Assembly (NCBI GenBank): GCA_945607565.1
Contig: CALYZD010000006.1
Coordinates: forward strand, 1 to 53,920
Source: an uncultured Bacteroidales bacterium
GTDB taxonomy: Bacteria; Bacteroidota; Bacteroidia; Bacteroidales; Marinilabiliaceae
Length of the DNA stretch: 53,920 nucleotides
Direction of reading: 5' to 3'
Of the stretch, positions 9,378 through 18,188 are shown one piece after another. The position numbers and the translations under genes are program-made. Each line of letters starts with the position of its first letter. Position 1 is the stretch's first letter. The notes beneath the pieces were generated by a model. The model had not been told where the DNA came from. It saw nothing but the letters and a program-made list of their open reading frames with translations, and made no database searches.

Positions 9378-12173
9378 TCAGTGCTTCGGGCTCATCGACA
9401 CTTCCACAATGTTGGCATCGTCCAGCACCTTCTGTGCCATGGCCTTGATGTCGTCGGGCGTCAGCGAGTCGAGCAGCGCGTCGAAGCCGTCGAGGCGGTC
9501 GTAGCCGTTGACGATTTTTTCGGTCAGCGTGCCGAGCCACCATTCGTTTTCGCGCAGGTTTTCGGCGCGTTTCTTGCGCAGATTGCCAATCACCTTGTCG
9601 AAGTCCGACTTCAGCGGGCCGTTGGCGGCAATGGTCCTGAGCTCGTCGTGGATTATGCCCAGCAGCTTTTCGAACTTGGCCGGGTCGGTGTCGAAGACCA
9701 TGATGAGTCTGTATTCAGGCTTCGGATTGCGGCGCACGGTGGCGTAGGTGCTCACGCCGTAGGTGCCGCCCTCGCGCTCGCGTATCGATTCGAGGTAGCG
9801 GATGTCGAGCACGCAGGCGAGGACGTCGATGCAGATGTTGTTGCGCATCGTGTAGTCGAGCGAGCCGGTGTAGGCCGTGTAGCTCGACGTCTTGTCGACC
9901 TTCAGTTCGCGCTCGAAATTGTTGGCCGTGCGGCCTTTGGGCGCGCCGATGTTGCGGTCGGCGCACTGCTCGCGGGCCTTGGTGGTCTTGAGTCCGCCAA
10001 TCCACTTGCACACGGCGGCCTTGCCGGCTTCGGTGTCGATGTTGCCCACGATGAAGACCGTGAAGTCGCCCGGATTGGCGAAGCGCTCGCGCTGCACCTT
10101 CATGGTGCGTCCCAGTTCGACCTTGGCCAGCGTCTCGAGCGACAGGCGGCCGGAGTAGGGGTTGCCGTTGGCCATCACCGATGCCACGCTGTCGGAGAAG
10201 ACGCGCTGCGGGTCGAGCGATGCGTTGACCAGCAGCGTGTTGTACTGCTCGATGGTGGCGGCGTAGGCCGACGAGTCGGTGCGCAGTCCGGTGAAGTAGA
10301 GGTAGGCCAGCTGCAGCATGGTCTCAAAGTCCTTGACGCTGCTGACGCCTTTGATGCGTTCGTCGGTGGTGCCGATAGATGTCGAGATGGCCACGTTCTT
10401 GCCGGCCAGCATTTTCTGCAGGTCGGAGCTGCTGTATTTGCCCAGGCCGCTCATTTCCACCACGTCGCCGGCCACGAACGACGATGGCAGGTCGTCGGTG
10501 CTCACAAGCGAGCGTCCGCCCTTGCTGTATATCATCAGGCGTATTTCGTCGTTCTTGAAGTCGGTCGGCTTCACGTAGACGTCCATTCCGTTGGTCAGCG
10601 TCCAGCGCGTCACGCCGTCGATGCCGGTGGCCGATTCCTTCTTTATCTTGCCGGGCTTGGGCTCGGTCTCCACCAGCGGTCCGTCGAGCTTCTCCTCCAC
10701 GTTGGCCGTCAGTTCGCGTTCGGGTGCCGATGCGAATGCGGCCAGCAGGTCGGCCGTCTTGGGGTCGTCCACGCCCTCTTTCTTGGGGCCCTTGTAGGTT
10801 ATCACCACGTTGCGCTCCATCAGGTGCCTCGCGGCCATGCTCAGGTATTCGGCGCTGACCCGGCTGCCGAACTGCTCAAAGAACTTGCACTCCCAGAGGG
10901 CGTCGGGCATCGGCGTGGCTTCCAGGAAGTGGTCGACGCATCTCTGCACGTAGACTTCGGTCTTGGTGGTGTTGCGCTCGTTGTAGGCGTTCTCGAGTTC
11001 GCTGGCAATCTGTGCCTTGGCGCGTTCGGTCTCGCTCTCGCCGAAGCCGAAGCGCTTGATTTTCTCGGCCTCGTCAATCAGCAGGTCGAATGCCTCGCTG
11101 ATTTTGCCCTCGGCCGGCACCATGTATATGCCGAGTTCGCCCTTGGTCTTGACCACGTTGCCTATCCCGGCCATTCCGTAGACGAACGGCGAGCCGGCCT
11201 TCTTGCTCAGGTCGTCGAGCCGGTTGCTGATGATTCGGGATATGATTGATTCGCTCAGCTCTTCCATCAGTGCCTTGAGCGGGTCGGCCGTCTTTTCGGC
11301 GTCGGGCATCGGGTCAAATCGGTAGGACAGCGAGATGATTCCGTAGCGCAGTTCGGGGTCGGTCACCACCGAGGCTATCGGCTCGGCATTGTCGGGCACG
11401 GTGTAGAAGATGCGCTTGGCGGCGTCGGGGGCCGGTGCCGGGATGTCGCTCCACATCCGGGTGATGCGCGCTTCGATGTCTTTGGGGTCGATGTCGCCCA
11501 CAATCACCACGGCCTGCAGGTCGGGCCGGTACCACTTGCGGTAGTAGGCGCGCAGCTCGTCGTAGCTGAAGTTGTTGATGACGGCCGTGTCGCCAATCAC
11601 GTCGCGCTTGGCATACTGCGTGCCCGGCATCGTGTTGCGGATGGTCTGCGTGTAGACGCGGCGCTGGCCCGTGTTGCGCGTGCGCCACTCTTCGCGTATG
11701 ACGCCGCGCTCGTTGTCGATTTCCTCGCCTTCGAGCGAGATGAAGCCCGACCAGTCGTGCAGAATCAGCAGCGCGCTGTCGACCAGGCCGTCGACGTTGG
11801 TCGGCACGTTGCTCAGGTTGTAGACCGTTTCGTCGGTCGAGGTGTAGGCGTTCACGTTTTCGCCGAACTTGACGCCGTGGCTTTCCATGCAGTTGATTAT
11901 GCCCTTGCCCGGAAAGTTCTTGGTGCCGTTGAACGCCATGTGTTCCAGGAAGTGGGCCAGGCCGTTCTGGTTGTCTTCTTCGAGGATGGCTCCCACGCGC
12001 TGCACGATGTAGAAGTCGGCGCGGTTTTCGGGCGTCTTGTTGTTGCGGATGTAGTAGGTCAGCCCGTTGTCGAGATGGCCGATCAGTGTCGCCGTGTCAG
12101 TCTGCACGGTCGGTTGGGCGGACAGCATGGTGCCTGCGCACAGCATGACTGCCGAGATTAATGTTTGTTTCAT
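9378..12173 (-). CDS. Exported M16 family zinc metallopeptidase (insulinase/pitrilysin type)
   Basis: 931 residues from the ATG at 12173. An in-frame extension of 13 codons upstream (to 12212) is rejected because the signal peptide MKQTLISAVMLCAGTMLSAQ starts exactly here. The inverted zinc motif HFLEH (His74, Glu77, His78) is intact, with the downstream third ligand region in GVIREEWRTR. The order is M16 N-domain, M16_C domain, then a second inactive M16 pair, the single-chain pitrilysin architecture. The signal peptide predicts a periplasmic or outer-membrane-associated protease that degrades peptides. It is convergent with the galactan locus and downstream of atpG but separated by about 310 bp, so probably a separate unit. 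Confidence 0.93.
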   Translation of the reverse strand: MKQTLISAVMLCAGTMLSAQPTVQTDTATLIGHLDNGLTYYIRNNKTPENRADFYIVQRVGAILEEDNQNGLAHFLEHMAFNGTKNFPGKGIINCMESHGVKFGENVNAYTSTDETVYNLSNVPTNVDGLVDSALLILHDWSGFISLEGEEIDNERGVIREEWRTRNTGQRRVYTQTIRNTMPGTQYAKRDVIGDTAVINNFSYDELRAYYRKWYRPDLQAVVIVGDIDPKDIEARITRMWSDIPAPAPDAAKRIFYTVPDNAEPIASVVTDPELRYGIISLSYRFDPMPDAEKTADPLKALMEELSESIISRIISNRLDDLSKKAGSPFVYGMAGIGNVVKTKGELGIYMVPAEGKISEAFDLLIDEAEKIKRFGFGESETERAKAQIASELENAYNERNTTKTEVYVQRCVDHFLEATPMPDALWECKFFEQFGSRVSAEYLSMAARHLMERNVVITYKGPKKEGVDDPKTADLLAAFASAPERELTANVEEKLDGPLVETEPKPGKIKKESATGIDGVTRWTLTNGMDVYVKPTDFKNDEIRLMIYSKGGRSLVSTDDLPSSFVAGDVVEMSGLGKYSSSDLQKMLAGKNVAISTSIGTTDERIKGVSSVKDFETMLQLAYLYFTGLRTDSSAYAATIEQYNTLLVNASLDPQRVFSDSVASVMANGNPYSGRLSLETLAKVELGRTMKVQRERFANPGDFTVFIVGNIDTEAGKAAVCKWIGGLKTTKAREQCADRNIGAPKGRTANNFERELKVDKTSSYTAYTGSLDYTMRNNICIDVLACVLDIRYLESIREREGGTYGVSTYATVRRNPKPEYRLIMVFDTDPAKFEKLLGIIHDELRTIAANGPLKSDFDKVIGNLRKKRAENLRENEWWLGTLTEKIVNGYDRLDGFDALLDSLTPDDIKAMAQKVLDDANIVEVSMSPKH

Positions 12174-12486
12174 TTTAGTGTTGTTGTTTACAATTCGTGG
12201 CGAAATTATCAAATCATTTCCTTTATGATAGTTGGGCGGCGATTTTTTATGTCAAAATAACATATCGCGACTTTTGGCCAATGCCGGCGCCGTGCCGAAT
12301 GCGGTGTGTGTCAGGCCGTCGTGGCCTGCGGATGCAATCGGACAGATGTCTTCTTCCGGGTCATGATTTTTTTTTTTCGGGGGGGGACGGTTTTTGCCTG
12401 ACGCTCAAAGCAACAACGGCACTCCGCGCAGTGCAGAGTGCCGTTATCGTTTGCCGCCCGCTCGGGGTCGGCTTCATAGTGTTTCG
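12174..12486. other. Intergenic region between atpG and M16 gene, with homopolymer tracts
   Basis: No gene is visible. It holds the atpG terminator hairpin (12415-12445), then T11 (12367-12377), C, G8 (12379-12386) and T5 (12391-12395). A small inverted repeat CAGGCC-GTCGT-GGCCTG lies near 12312-12328. A weak -7-like element for the M16 gene (TAATTTCG on the minus strand, one mismatch to TAnnTTTG) is at 12201-12208. Confidence 0.5.
12415..12445 (-). terminator. Hairpin terminator after atpG
   Basis: Arms AACGGCACTC (12415-12424) and GAGTGCCGTT (12436-12445) are perfectly complementary over 10 bp. On the minus strand the stem is followed by an imperfect T-rich stretch. It lies 42 bp after the atpG stop. 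Confidence 0.65.
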
Positions 12487-13374
12487 TCAGTTGTTCAGAG
12501 CCTCCGCGCCGCTCACAATCTCGATGAGCTCGTTGGTGATCGACGTCTGGCGGGCCTTGTTGTACTGCAGCTGCAGTTCGCCCAGCAGCTCGGTTGCATT
12601 GTCGGTGGCTTTGTGCATCGAAGTCATTCGCGCGCCATGTTCCGACGCCGCCGACTCAAGGATTATCTTGTGGAATCCGGCCGTAATCACTTCGGGCACC
12701 AGAGCGTCCAAAGCCTCTTTCTTGTTCGGCTCCACAATGAAGTCGATGAACGAATCGTCGCCGCTCTCGTCGCTGTCGAGGCTGAGCGGCAGCAGCTGCT
12801 CCACCTTGACGTTTTGCACTGCGGCGTTGACGAACTCGTTGTATATCACGCATATCGACCGGTATTTGCCCTCGAAGAAGGCATCAGACAGCCGCTGCGC
12901 CACCGCCCGGACGTTTTCTGTGGTCAGGTTGTCGTGCAGATCGTCGCAGTTGCTCTTCGCAACGCTCGGAGCCACCTTGCCCAGCGCTTTGGTCACCTGC
13001 TTGCCTATGGTCAGCAGTTCCACCTCGCCGCGCTCCACCTCGTGCCGCAGGTCGTGCCTGAGCAGCATCTCGGTCCGCTTGCTGATGTTGGCATTGAACG
13101 CACCGGCCAGACCCTTGTTCGAAGCTATCGACACGATCAGAATCTTGCCCTTCGGGTCAGCCGCAAAGCCGCGCACGCTCGTGGCCGCGTCGTCGATGCT
13201 CCGGCCCAGAAAGGCGACGACCTCTTTCAGCTTCCCCACAAACGGGCGGATGTGCTCCACGTCGTCCTGAGCCTTTTTGAATTTGGCCGCCGACACCATT
13301 TTCATGGCGCTGGTCACCTGTCGCGTTGATTTGACAGAGTTTATTCTGATGCGGATGTCTTTTAAATTAGCCAT
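12487..13374 (-). CDS. atpG: ATP synthase F1 subunit gamma
   Basis: This is the rotating central stalk of F1, 295 residues, normal length. The N-terminal helix (LKDIRIRINSVKSTRQVTSAMKMVSAAKFKKAQ) is the family signature, and the C-terminal helix ending LTRQTSITNELIEIVSGAEALNN-like closes the coiled coil that turns inside the alpha/beta ring. It is the last gene of the atp cluster, 12 bp after atpA, and is followed by a hairpin terminator. Bacteroidota gamma subunits often run slightly longer than the E. coli one through a loop insertion; this one agrees. Confidence 0.97.
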   Translation of the reverse strand: MANLKDIRIRINSVKSTRQVTSAMKMVSAAKFKKAQDDVEHIRPFVGKLKEVVAFLGRSIDDAATSVRGFAADPKGKILIVSIASNKGLAGAFNANISKRTEMLLRHDLRHEVERGEVELLTIGKQVTKALGKVAPSVAKSNCDDLHDNLTTENVRAVAQRLSDAFFEGKYRSICVIYNEFVNAAVQNVKVEQLLPLSLDSDESGDDSFIDFIVEPNKKEALDALVPEVITAGFHKIILESAASEHGARMTSMHKATDNATELLGELQLQYNKARQTSITNELIEIVSGAEALNN

Positions 13375-13386
13375 GATGCAATTTCT

Positions 13387-14967
13387 TTATTTTGTTTCGA
13401 ATCGCCGGCTGACGTCGTCGGCCACCTCGCGCAGGACGCCGGTGATGCTGTCGTCAATCCTGCCTTCGCGAATGCCCTTGAGCACGTCGGCATGGCTGGT
13501 TTCCAGCACTTCCACATATTCTTTTTCGAATTCCGAAACCTTGTTGGCCGGCACATTGCGCAGCAGACCGTTGGTTCCGCAGAATATCAGCGCAACCTGA
13601 GCCGCCACTTCAACTGGCGAATATTGCGGCTGTTTCAGCAGCTCGACGTTCTTGCGGCCCTTGTCGAGCACCGACATCGTCGTGGCGTCAAGGTCCGACC
13701 CGAACTTCGAGAACGCCTCAAGCTCGCGATACTGTGCCTGGTCAAGCTTCAGCGTACCGGCCACCTTCTTCATGGGCTTTATCTGCGCGCTGCCGCCCAC
13801 GCGCGACACCGAAATGCCGACGTTGATGGCCGGGCGCACGCCTGCGTTGAACAGGTTGCCTTCCAGGAATATCTGCCCGTCGGTGATCGAAATCACGTTC
13901 GTCGGGATGTATGCCGACACGTCGCCGGCCTGAGTCTCGATGATAGGCAGCGCCGTCAGCGAGCCGCCACCCTTGACCATCGGCTTTATCGACTCCGGCA
14001 GGTCGTTCATGTTGGCCGCAATCTCGTCCGACTCGTTGATCTTGGCCGCTCTCTCGAGCAGGCGCGAGTGCAGATAGAAGATGTCGCCCGGATACGCCTC
14101 GCGGCCGGGCGGTCTGCGCAGCAGCAGGCTGACTTCGCGGTAGGCCACGGCCTGCTTCGACAAGTCGTCGTAGACGATGAGCGCCGAACGGCCTGTGTCT
14201 CTGAAATATTCGCCGATGGCGGCACCGGCGAATGGCGAGTAGAACTGCATGGCGGCCGAGTCCGACGCCGACGCCGACACGATGCAGGTGTAGGCCATGG
14301 CGCCGTGCTTTTCCAGCGTGTTGTAGATCTGCGCCACCGTGCTGCCTTTCTGCCCTATGGCCACATAGATGCAGTACACAGGCTTGCCGGCCTCGTAGAA
14401 CGATTTCTGGTTCAGAATCGTGTCGATGGCAATGGCCGTCTTGCCGGTCTGCCTGTCGCCGATGATGAGCTCGCGCTGGCCGCGACCGATGGGTATCATA
14501 GAGTCAATGGCCTTGATGCCCGTCTGCAGCGGCTCTTTCACCGGCTGCCTGAAGATTACCTGCGGCGCCTTGCGCTCCAGCGGCATCTCATACAGGTCGC
14601 CATTGATGTTCCCCTTGCCATCCAAAGGCTCGCCCAACGGATTGACCACGCGGCCGATAATGCCTTCGCCCACACGGATCGAAGCTATTCGGCGCGTCCT
14701 TTTCACCGTGTCGCCTTCTCTGACGTCCTTGGCCGAACCCATCAGCACTATGCCGACGCTGTCCTGCTCCAGGTTCATCACGACACCCGTGGCCGAACCA
14801 ATTTCAACAAGTTCGTTGGCCTGGACATTGCTCAGACCGTAGGCCGTGGCAATGCCGTCGCCCACAGTCAGTACTGTCCCGACTTCCTCCATTTTGATCG
14901 AAGCATCGAAATTGTCAAGCTGTTCTTTCAGCAGTTTCGATACCTCAGAGGCTTTTATGTTTTCCAT
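13387..14967 (-). CDS. atpA: ATP synthase F1 subunit alpha
   Basis: 526 residues. This is the non-catalytic nucleotide-binding subunit of F1. The Walker A motif GDRQTGKT is at residues 170-177 and the arginine-finger segment [11 protein letters not shown] is present. The N-terminal beta-barrel and C-terminal helical bundle have normal size. The gene lies 23 bp after atpH and 12 bp before atpG. Its catalytic partner, beta (atpD), is not encoded anywhere in this window. Confidence 0.98.
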   Translation of the reverse strand: MENIKASEVSKLLKEQLDNFDASIKMEEVGTVLTVGDGIATAYGLSNVQANELVEIGSATGVVMNLEQDSVGIVLMGSAKDVREGDTVKRTRRIASIRVGEGIIGRVVNPLGEPLDGKGNINGDLYEMPLERKAPQVIFRQPVKEPLQTGIKAIDSMIPIGRGQRELIIGDRQTGKTAIAIDTILNQKSFYEAGKPVYCIYVAIGQKGSTVAQIYNTLEKHGAMAYTCIVSASASDSAAMQFYSPFAGAAIGEYFRDTGRSALIVYDDLSKQAVAYREVSLLLRRPPGREAYPGDIFYLHSRLLERAAKINESDEIAANMNDLPESIKPMVKGGGSLTALPIIETQAGDVSAYIPTNVISITDGQIFLEGNLFNAGVRPAINVGISVSRVGGSAQIKPMKKVAGTLKLDQAQYRELEAFSKFGSDLDATTMSVLDKGRKNVELLKQPQYSPVEVAAQVALIFCGTNGLLRNVPANKVSEFEKEYVEVLETSHADVLKGIREGRIDDSITGVLREVADDVSRRFETK

Positions 14968-14990
14968 TCACTTCCGTTTTGAGGGTAAAT

Positions 14991-15527
14991 TTATGCCGTC
15001 AACTGTTTCTCAATTTCTTTCAGCCTGCGAGCTATGCTGCCGTCCAACTGCTTGTCGCCCACTCTCACCACCATGCCGCCAATCAGCGAAGGGTCGCATT
15101 TTGACGAGACGTCCGTCTTCACGTTCAGTTTCCTGCTGATGATTTCGGCATATTCGCTGATCTTCGCCTCCGACAGCGGAATGGCAGTGGTTATGCAGAC
15201 ACTGTAGATCCCGTTCCGGCTTTTGTAAAGATCCTCGAACACTCTGAATATCTCGCTGATGACCTCGCCTCGGCCTTTTCTGATGACAAACGTCATAAAG
15301 CCGAACGTAGTCTCGCACACGTTCCCTTTGAAAACGGTCTCGACAAACGCGACCTTTTCCGACGTCTTTTTCAGTGGCGACGATAGGAATCGTACGCAGC
15401 CTTCGTTCGCTTCAAACTGTTGGCGAATCATCTGCACGTCTTCGAAAACATTGCCGAGCGTGTTTTTCGCGCTCGAATATTCATACAGAGCCGTAGCGTA
15501 ACGCCTTGCAATCAATCCGGTATTCAT
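14991..15527 (-). CDS. atpH: ATP synthase F1 subunit delta (peripheral stalk)
   Basis: 178 residues. It joins the top of F1 to the b-subunit stalk. The N-terminal segment LIARRYATALYEYS is the OSCP/delta signature, and the C-terminal CDPSLIGGMVVRVGDKQLDGSIARRL matches the conserved end (D.sliGG..vr.gd...DgSv...L). It is placed between atpF (15 bp) and atpA (23 bp), the usual order. Confidence 0.97.
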   Translation of the reverse strand: MNTGLIARRYATALYEYSSAKNTLGNVFEDVQMIRQQFEANEGCVRFLSSPLKKTSEKVAFVETVFKGNVCETTFGFMTFVIRKGRGEVISEIFRVFEDLYKSRNGIYSVCITTAIPLSEAKISEYAEIISRKLNVKTDVSSKCDPSLIGGMVVRVGDKQLDGSIARRLKEIEKQLTA

Positions 15528-15542
15528 ATCTCACAAATTCTC

Positions 15543-16037
15543 TTAGTTGAAATTGCACTCGTTGAGGTATTTCTCAATGATCTCTTCCTGACGCTCATCC
15601 GATTTCAGATTCTCGGACAGCAACTTGCCGGCTATCTCCACCGACATCTTTGCCACCTGAAGCTTCAGTTCCGAAATCGCGTCAGCCTTCTCTTTCTCTA
15701 TTTGCAGTTTGGCGGCTGCCACTATCTTTTGAGCCTCAACAACGGCATTCTCTTTTGCTTCTGCTAAGATGGAATCTTTCACAGCACGTGCTTCTTTAAG
15801 CATCAAATCGCGTTCCTGCTTAGCGTCCGCAACCATGTTTGCTTTAGCTTCCTCTATTCGTTTGTACTCCTCAGAGGCTTTTTGCGCCGAGGCCAACGCT
15901 TCCTCTATCTTGTGCTCGCGAGCCTTTATGGCATCCAGAATCGGACGCCACGCAAACTTGCGCAGCAGCAGGAACAGAATGATGAACGTCAGACCCGACC
16001 AAATGACTAACCCGGGTTCCGGAGATAAAAGATCCAT
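15543..16037 (-). CDS. atpF: ATP synthase F0 subunit b
   Basis: 164 residues. One N-terminal membrane helix (about residues 8-26, VIWSGLTFIILFLLLRKF) is followed by WRPILDAIKAREHKIEEAL and a long charged alpha-helical stalk. This is the standard b-subunit layout, which dimerises as the stator linking a to delta/alpha. It lies 13 bp after atpE. Confidence 0.97.
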   Translation of the reverse strand: MDLLSPEPGLVIWSGLTFIILFLLLRKFAWRPILDAIKAREHKIEEALASAQKASEEYKRIEEAKANMVADAKQERDLMLKEARAVKDSILAEAKENAVVEAQKIVAAAKLQIEKEKADAISELKLQVAKMSVEIAGKLLSENLKSDERQEEIIEKYLNECNFN

Positions 16038-16050
16038 ACTCGTCAGTCTT

Positions 16051-16257
16051 TTAGTTGGCTGTCAGGAACGCAATCACAATTGCAAACATGCCGGCGCCTT
16101 CGATAAATGCCGCAGAAATCAGAAGTGCAGTCCGGATTTCGCTGGCAATCTCCGGCTGACGTGCCATGGCGTCGAGTGCCGATTTGCCGATGTTGCCTAT
16201 GCCGATGCCCAGACCGAAAACAATGATTCCTAAACCTACGCTAATTAAACTTCCCAT
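16051..16257 (-). CDS. atpE: ATP synthase F0 subunit c (proteolipid ring)
   Basis: 68 residues forming a two-helix hairpin with the conserved polar loop ARQPE (residues 32-36). The ion-binding carboxylate is Glu53 in AAFIEGAGM. The residues that mark sodium-type rings (a Gln in the first helix and Ser/Thr after the Glu) are absent: aligned positions are Ile20 and Gly54-Ala55. A proton-driven ring is therefore expected. At 68 residues it is at the short end for the family. The surrounding order atpB-atpE-atpF is canonical. Confidence 0.95.
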   Translation of the reverse strand: MGSLISVGLGIIVFGLGIGIGNIGKSALDAMARQPEIASEIRTALLISAAFIEGAGMFAIVIAFLTAN

Positions 16258-16312
16258 AGTTGTAAATTTTTAAAGTTAATATTCTGTTTTGTTTATAAAT
16301 TGTCAAAGAAAA

Positions 16313-17395
16313 TCAATCCTCGTGCTCTTCGTCCTTCACCGCCAGGCCTATGTAGAGCGACGACAGCAGCGCAAATATGTATGCCTGAAGCGCTCCGAAG
16401 ATGAGTTCCAGCACAAATATCACCAGCGACAGCAGTACCGACGGAATCGTCATCACATACGATTGGGTGATGAAGATCATCGATAGAAGGCTGAGAATAA
16501 TGATGTGGCCGCCCGTCACGTTCGCCAAAAGTCGGATCAGCAGTGTGAACGGTTTGGTGAACATGCTGACGATTTCTATCGGAACAAGCAGGAACTTCAT
16601 CGGAAACGGGATTCCGGGAACGGTGAGGTTGTGTTTCCAATACGATTTGGACGCGAATATCGCCGTGGTCAGGAATGTGAACACGGCCAGAATGCCTGTG
16701 AACGAGATGTTTCCCGACAGGTTGCTGCCGCCCGGAAAGAACGGAATCAGGCCTATGATATTATTGATCCAGATAAAGAAGAACAATGTCAGAATGTACG
16801 GCGCGAATTTGTCGGACTTTTCTTTGCCAATCTGCTCATCCGCAATGTCTTTCACAAAAAGCACCAGCGTCTCGACCATGGCGTTCCCGCCTCGCGGCAC
16901 CGAACTTTTCCTGTAGGCGCGCGCCGCTCCTATAAAGATGAGCAGCAGCAACGCAACGCTCATGAACATCGAGACCACATTTCTGGTTATCGAAATGTCC
17001 AGAGGCCTCTCGTTTATCGGGCCGTTCTCGTCCGTCTCTATGTCTCCGGCGGCGTTGGTCATGTATATTTTGCCGTGATGCATCTTGTAGTAGAGCCCGT
17101 TGTGCTCCACCACCGCTTCCTCTTCAAACGCCGACGACAATCTGACGAGTACGTCTCCTTTATAATATGTGATGACCGGCAGCGGGATGGTCAGTTCCAC
17201 CTTTTCGCCGTCGCTGTTTGTGTAGCCAAAAATGTTCCAACTGTGCGCATCGGCTATGTGATGCCCGATGATTTCGTTGACGTCAATTTCCTCTTTCGCT
17301 TCTGTCGAGTCGGTTTGCATTTCGTGAGCCGCCATGACCGATGCCGGGCAAGCCAATGCCGCGATGGCAAACACAAATAGTTTAATCCTGTTCAT
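16313..17395 (-). CDS. atpB: ATP synthase F0 subunit a
   Basis: 360 residues. It forms the proton half-channels against the c ring. The essential Arg is in LLIRLLANVTGGH. Unlike the E. coli subunit it begins with a cleavable-looking signal sequence (MNRIKLFVFAIAALACPASVMA) and about 130 mostly soluble residues before the first channel helix, an N-terminal extension known in Bacteroidota AtpB. Five or six membrane segments follow. It lies 55 bp upstream of atpE and 17 bp after the small AtpI-like gene. Confidence 0.96.
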   Translation of the reverse strand: MNRIKLFVFAIAALACPASVMAAHEMQTDSTEAKEEIDVNEIIGHHIADAHSWNIFGYTNSDGEKVELTIPLPVITYYKGDVLVRLSSAFEEEAVVEHNGLYYKMHHGKIYMTNAAGDIETDENGPINERPLDISITRNVVSMFMSVALLLLIFIGAARAYRKSSVPRGGNAMVETLVLFVKDIADEQIGKEKSDKFAPYILTLFFFIWINNIIGLIPFFPGGSNLSGNISFTGILAVFTFLTTAIFASKSYWKHNLTVPGIPFPMKFLLVPIEIVSMFTKPFTLLIRLLANVTGGHIIILSLLSMIFITQSYVMTIPSVLLSLVIFVLELIFGALQAYIFALLSSLYIGLAVKDEEHED

Positions 17396-17412
17396 ACAAA
17401 TAGTCCTAAATT

Positions 17413-17766
17413 CTATTCTTTATCGGCCATGGCATAAATTGCCGCAGCCTGAAACATCATGTAGTCGATACAATATAATAATGCACCGCTTTTGTTGTTT
17501 TCATCTGTCGGCGGGCAGATGAAAAACATTACAGCAATTATAAGAATAAACTTGATGCAGTCGCTCCCGAAAATCACCCAAATTTTGTTCTTTTTCTGCA
17601 GACAGTCGTTCAACTTTACCTGGGCGGCATTTAATGCAAATAAGGCAGCTACCGTTAGCAGTGTTTGCTGCAGAAGTAGGCTGCCTATAAGTGCAGTTGC
17701 CGCTATGTTGATCGCCAATATTGCTATCAGCGCAACTGTCAGTGTTTTCAAAGGACTTCGGTTCAA
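17413..17766 (-). CDS. Small four-helix membrane protein, AtpI-like by position
   Basis: 117 residues with four predicted membrane helices (about residues 8-28, 32-50, 63-82, 94-112) and little else. The only plausible start is TTG at 17766, which overlaps the TGA of the bactofilin gene as TTGA, an arrangement that favours translational coupling. No internal Met allows all four helices. Position directly before atpB is where AtpI or a similar F0 assembly protein is usually encoded. The sequence alone does not prove that family, so function is by context. It is AT-rich compared with its neighbours. Confidence 0.75.
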   Translation of the reverse strand: MNRSPLKTLTVALIAILAINIAATALIGSLLLQQTLLTVAALFALNAAQVKLNDCLQKKNKIWVIFGSDCIKFILIIAVMFFICPPTDENNKSGALLYCIDYMMFQAAAIYAMADKE

Positions 17767-18137
17767 TGCTTTGCAGGTTCTGCCGCCGCCGGCTTTTTGT
17801 CGGCCATTGTGCAGGTCCCGATGAAAGTTGCCCCCGGCTCGATGCTTAGCTTGTTCGTCGTCATCTCGCCTTTAAAGACCGCACTGCTCTTGAGCGAAAG
17901 CAGTTCCTGCACTTCCACTTTCCCCTCAAAGGTGCCGAGCAGCTCGGCGTTGGCGCACTTGATGGTGCCTTTTATGTTTCCGTTGGCTCCCAGAACCAAC
18001 TTGCCTTTCGACTGTATGTTGCCTTCTATTATGCCGTCAACTCTAAGGTCTCCATTGGTTTCTATGTCGCCTACGAATTTGGTGCCTGACCCGATCAGAT
18101 TAGGCAGTCTGTTTTCTACTTCAAATGTTTTAGCCAT
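17763..18137 (-). CDS. Bactofilin (polymer-forming cytoskeletal protein)
   Basis: 124 residues, nearly all one DUF583 right-handed beta-helix (residues about 15-110) with the repeating pattern G.ig..i.GdI.s.G.l.v.G...G. Short disordered ends include a C-terminal Ala/Pro/Lys tail (KKPAAAEPAKH). Bactofilins polymerise without nucleotide and act as membrane-linked scaffolds. It is the first gene of the atp transcript, overlaps the next gene by 4 bp, and has its own promoter-like element 22 bp upstream. A bactofilin gene in front of atpB is, as I remember, seen in other Bacteroidota; a functional link to ATP synthase is not established. Confidence 0.9.
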   Translation of the reverse strand: MAKTFEVENRLPNLIGSGTKFVGDIETNGDLRVDGIIEGNIQSKGKLVLGANGNIKGTIKCANAELLGTFEGKVEVQELLSLKSSAVFKGEMTTNKLSIEPGATFIGTCTMADKKPAAAEPAKH

Positions 18138-18158
18138 AATTGTCTTTTATATCTAAAG

Positions 18159-18166
18159 CAAAAGTA
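18159..18166 (-). promoter_or_regulatory. -7 element for bactofilin/atp operon
   Basis: TACTTTTG on the minus strand fits TAnnTTTG exactly and sits 22 bp before the bactofilin ATG, just after the cyclase stop at 18189. No good TTTG is seen 19-21 bp further upstream. It gives the atp cluster a promoter separate from the cyclase gene. Confidence 0.5.
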
Positions 18167-18188
18167 CCAATTAATCGCTTAAAACGCA

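Noticed and set aside
9369-11249. 626-codon plus-strand frame opposite the M16 gene
   Set aside because: The minus-strand frame has the signal peptide, HFLEH motif and full M16 architecture; the opposite frame is a shadow.
12220-12260. Sigma-70-like TTGACA / TATCAT pair upstream of the M16 gene
   Set aside because: Spacing is 19 bp and Bacteroidales use a different promoter consensus, so it is probably coincidence.
13492-14982. 496-codon plus-strand frame opposite atpA
   Set aside because: atpA is unmistakable on the minus strand; the antisense product has no family features.
16051-16257. Sodium-driven ATP synthase
   Set aside because: The c subunit lacks the Gln and Ser/Thr sodium ligands beside Glu53.
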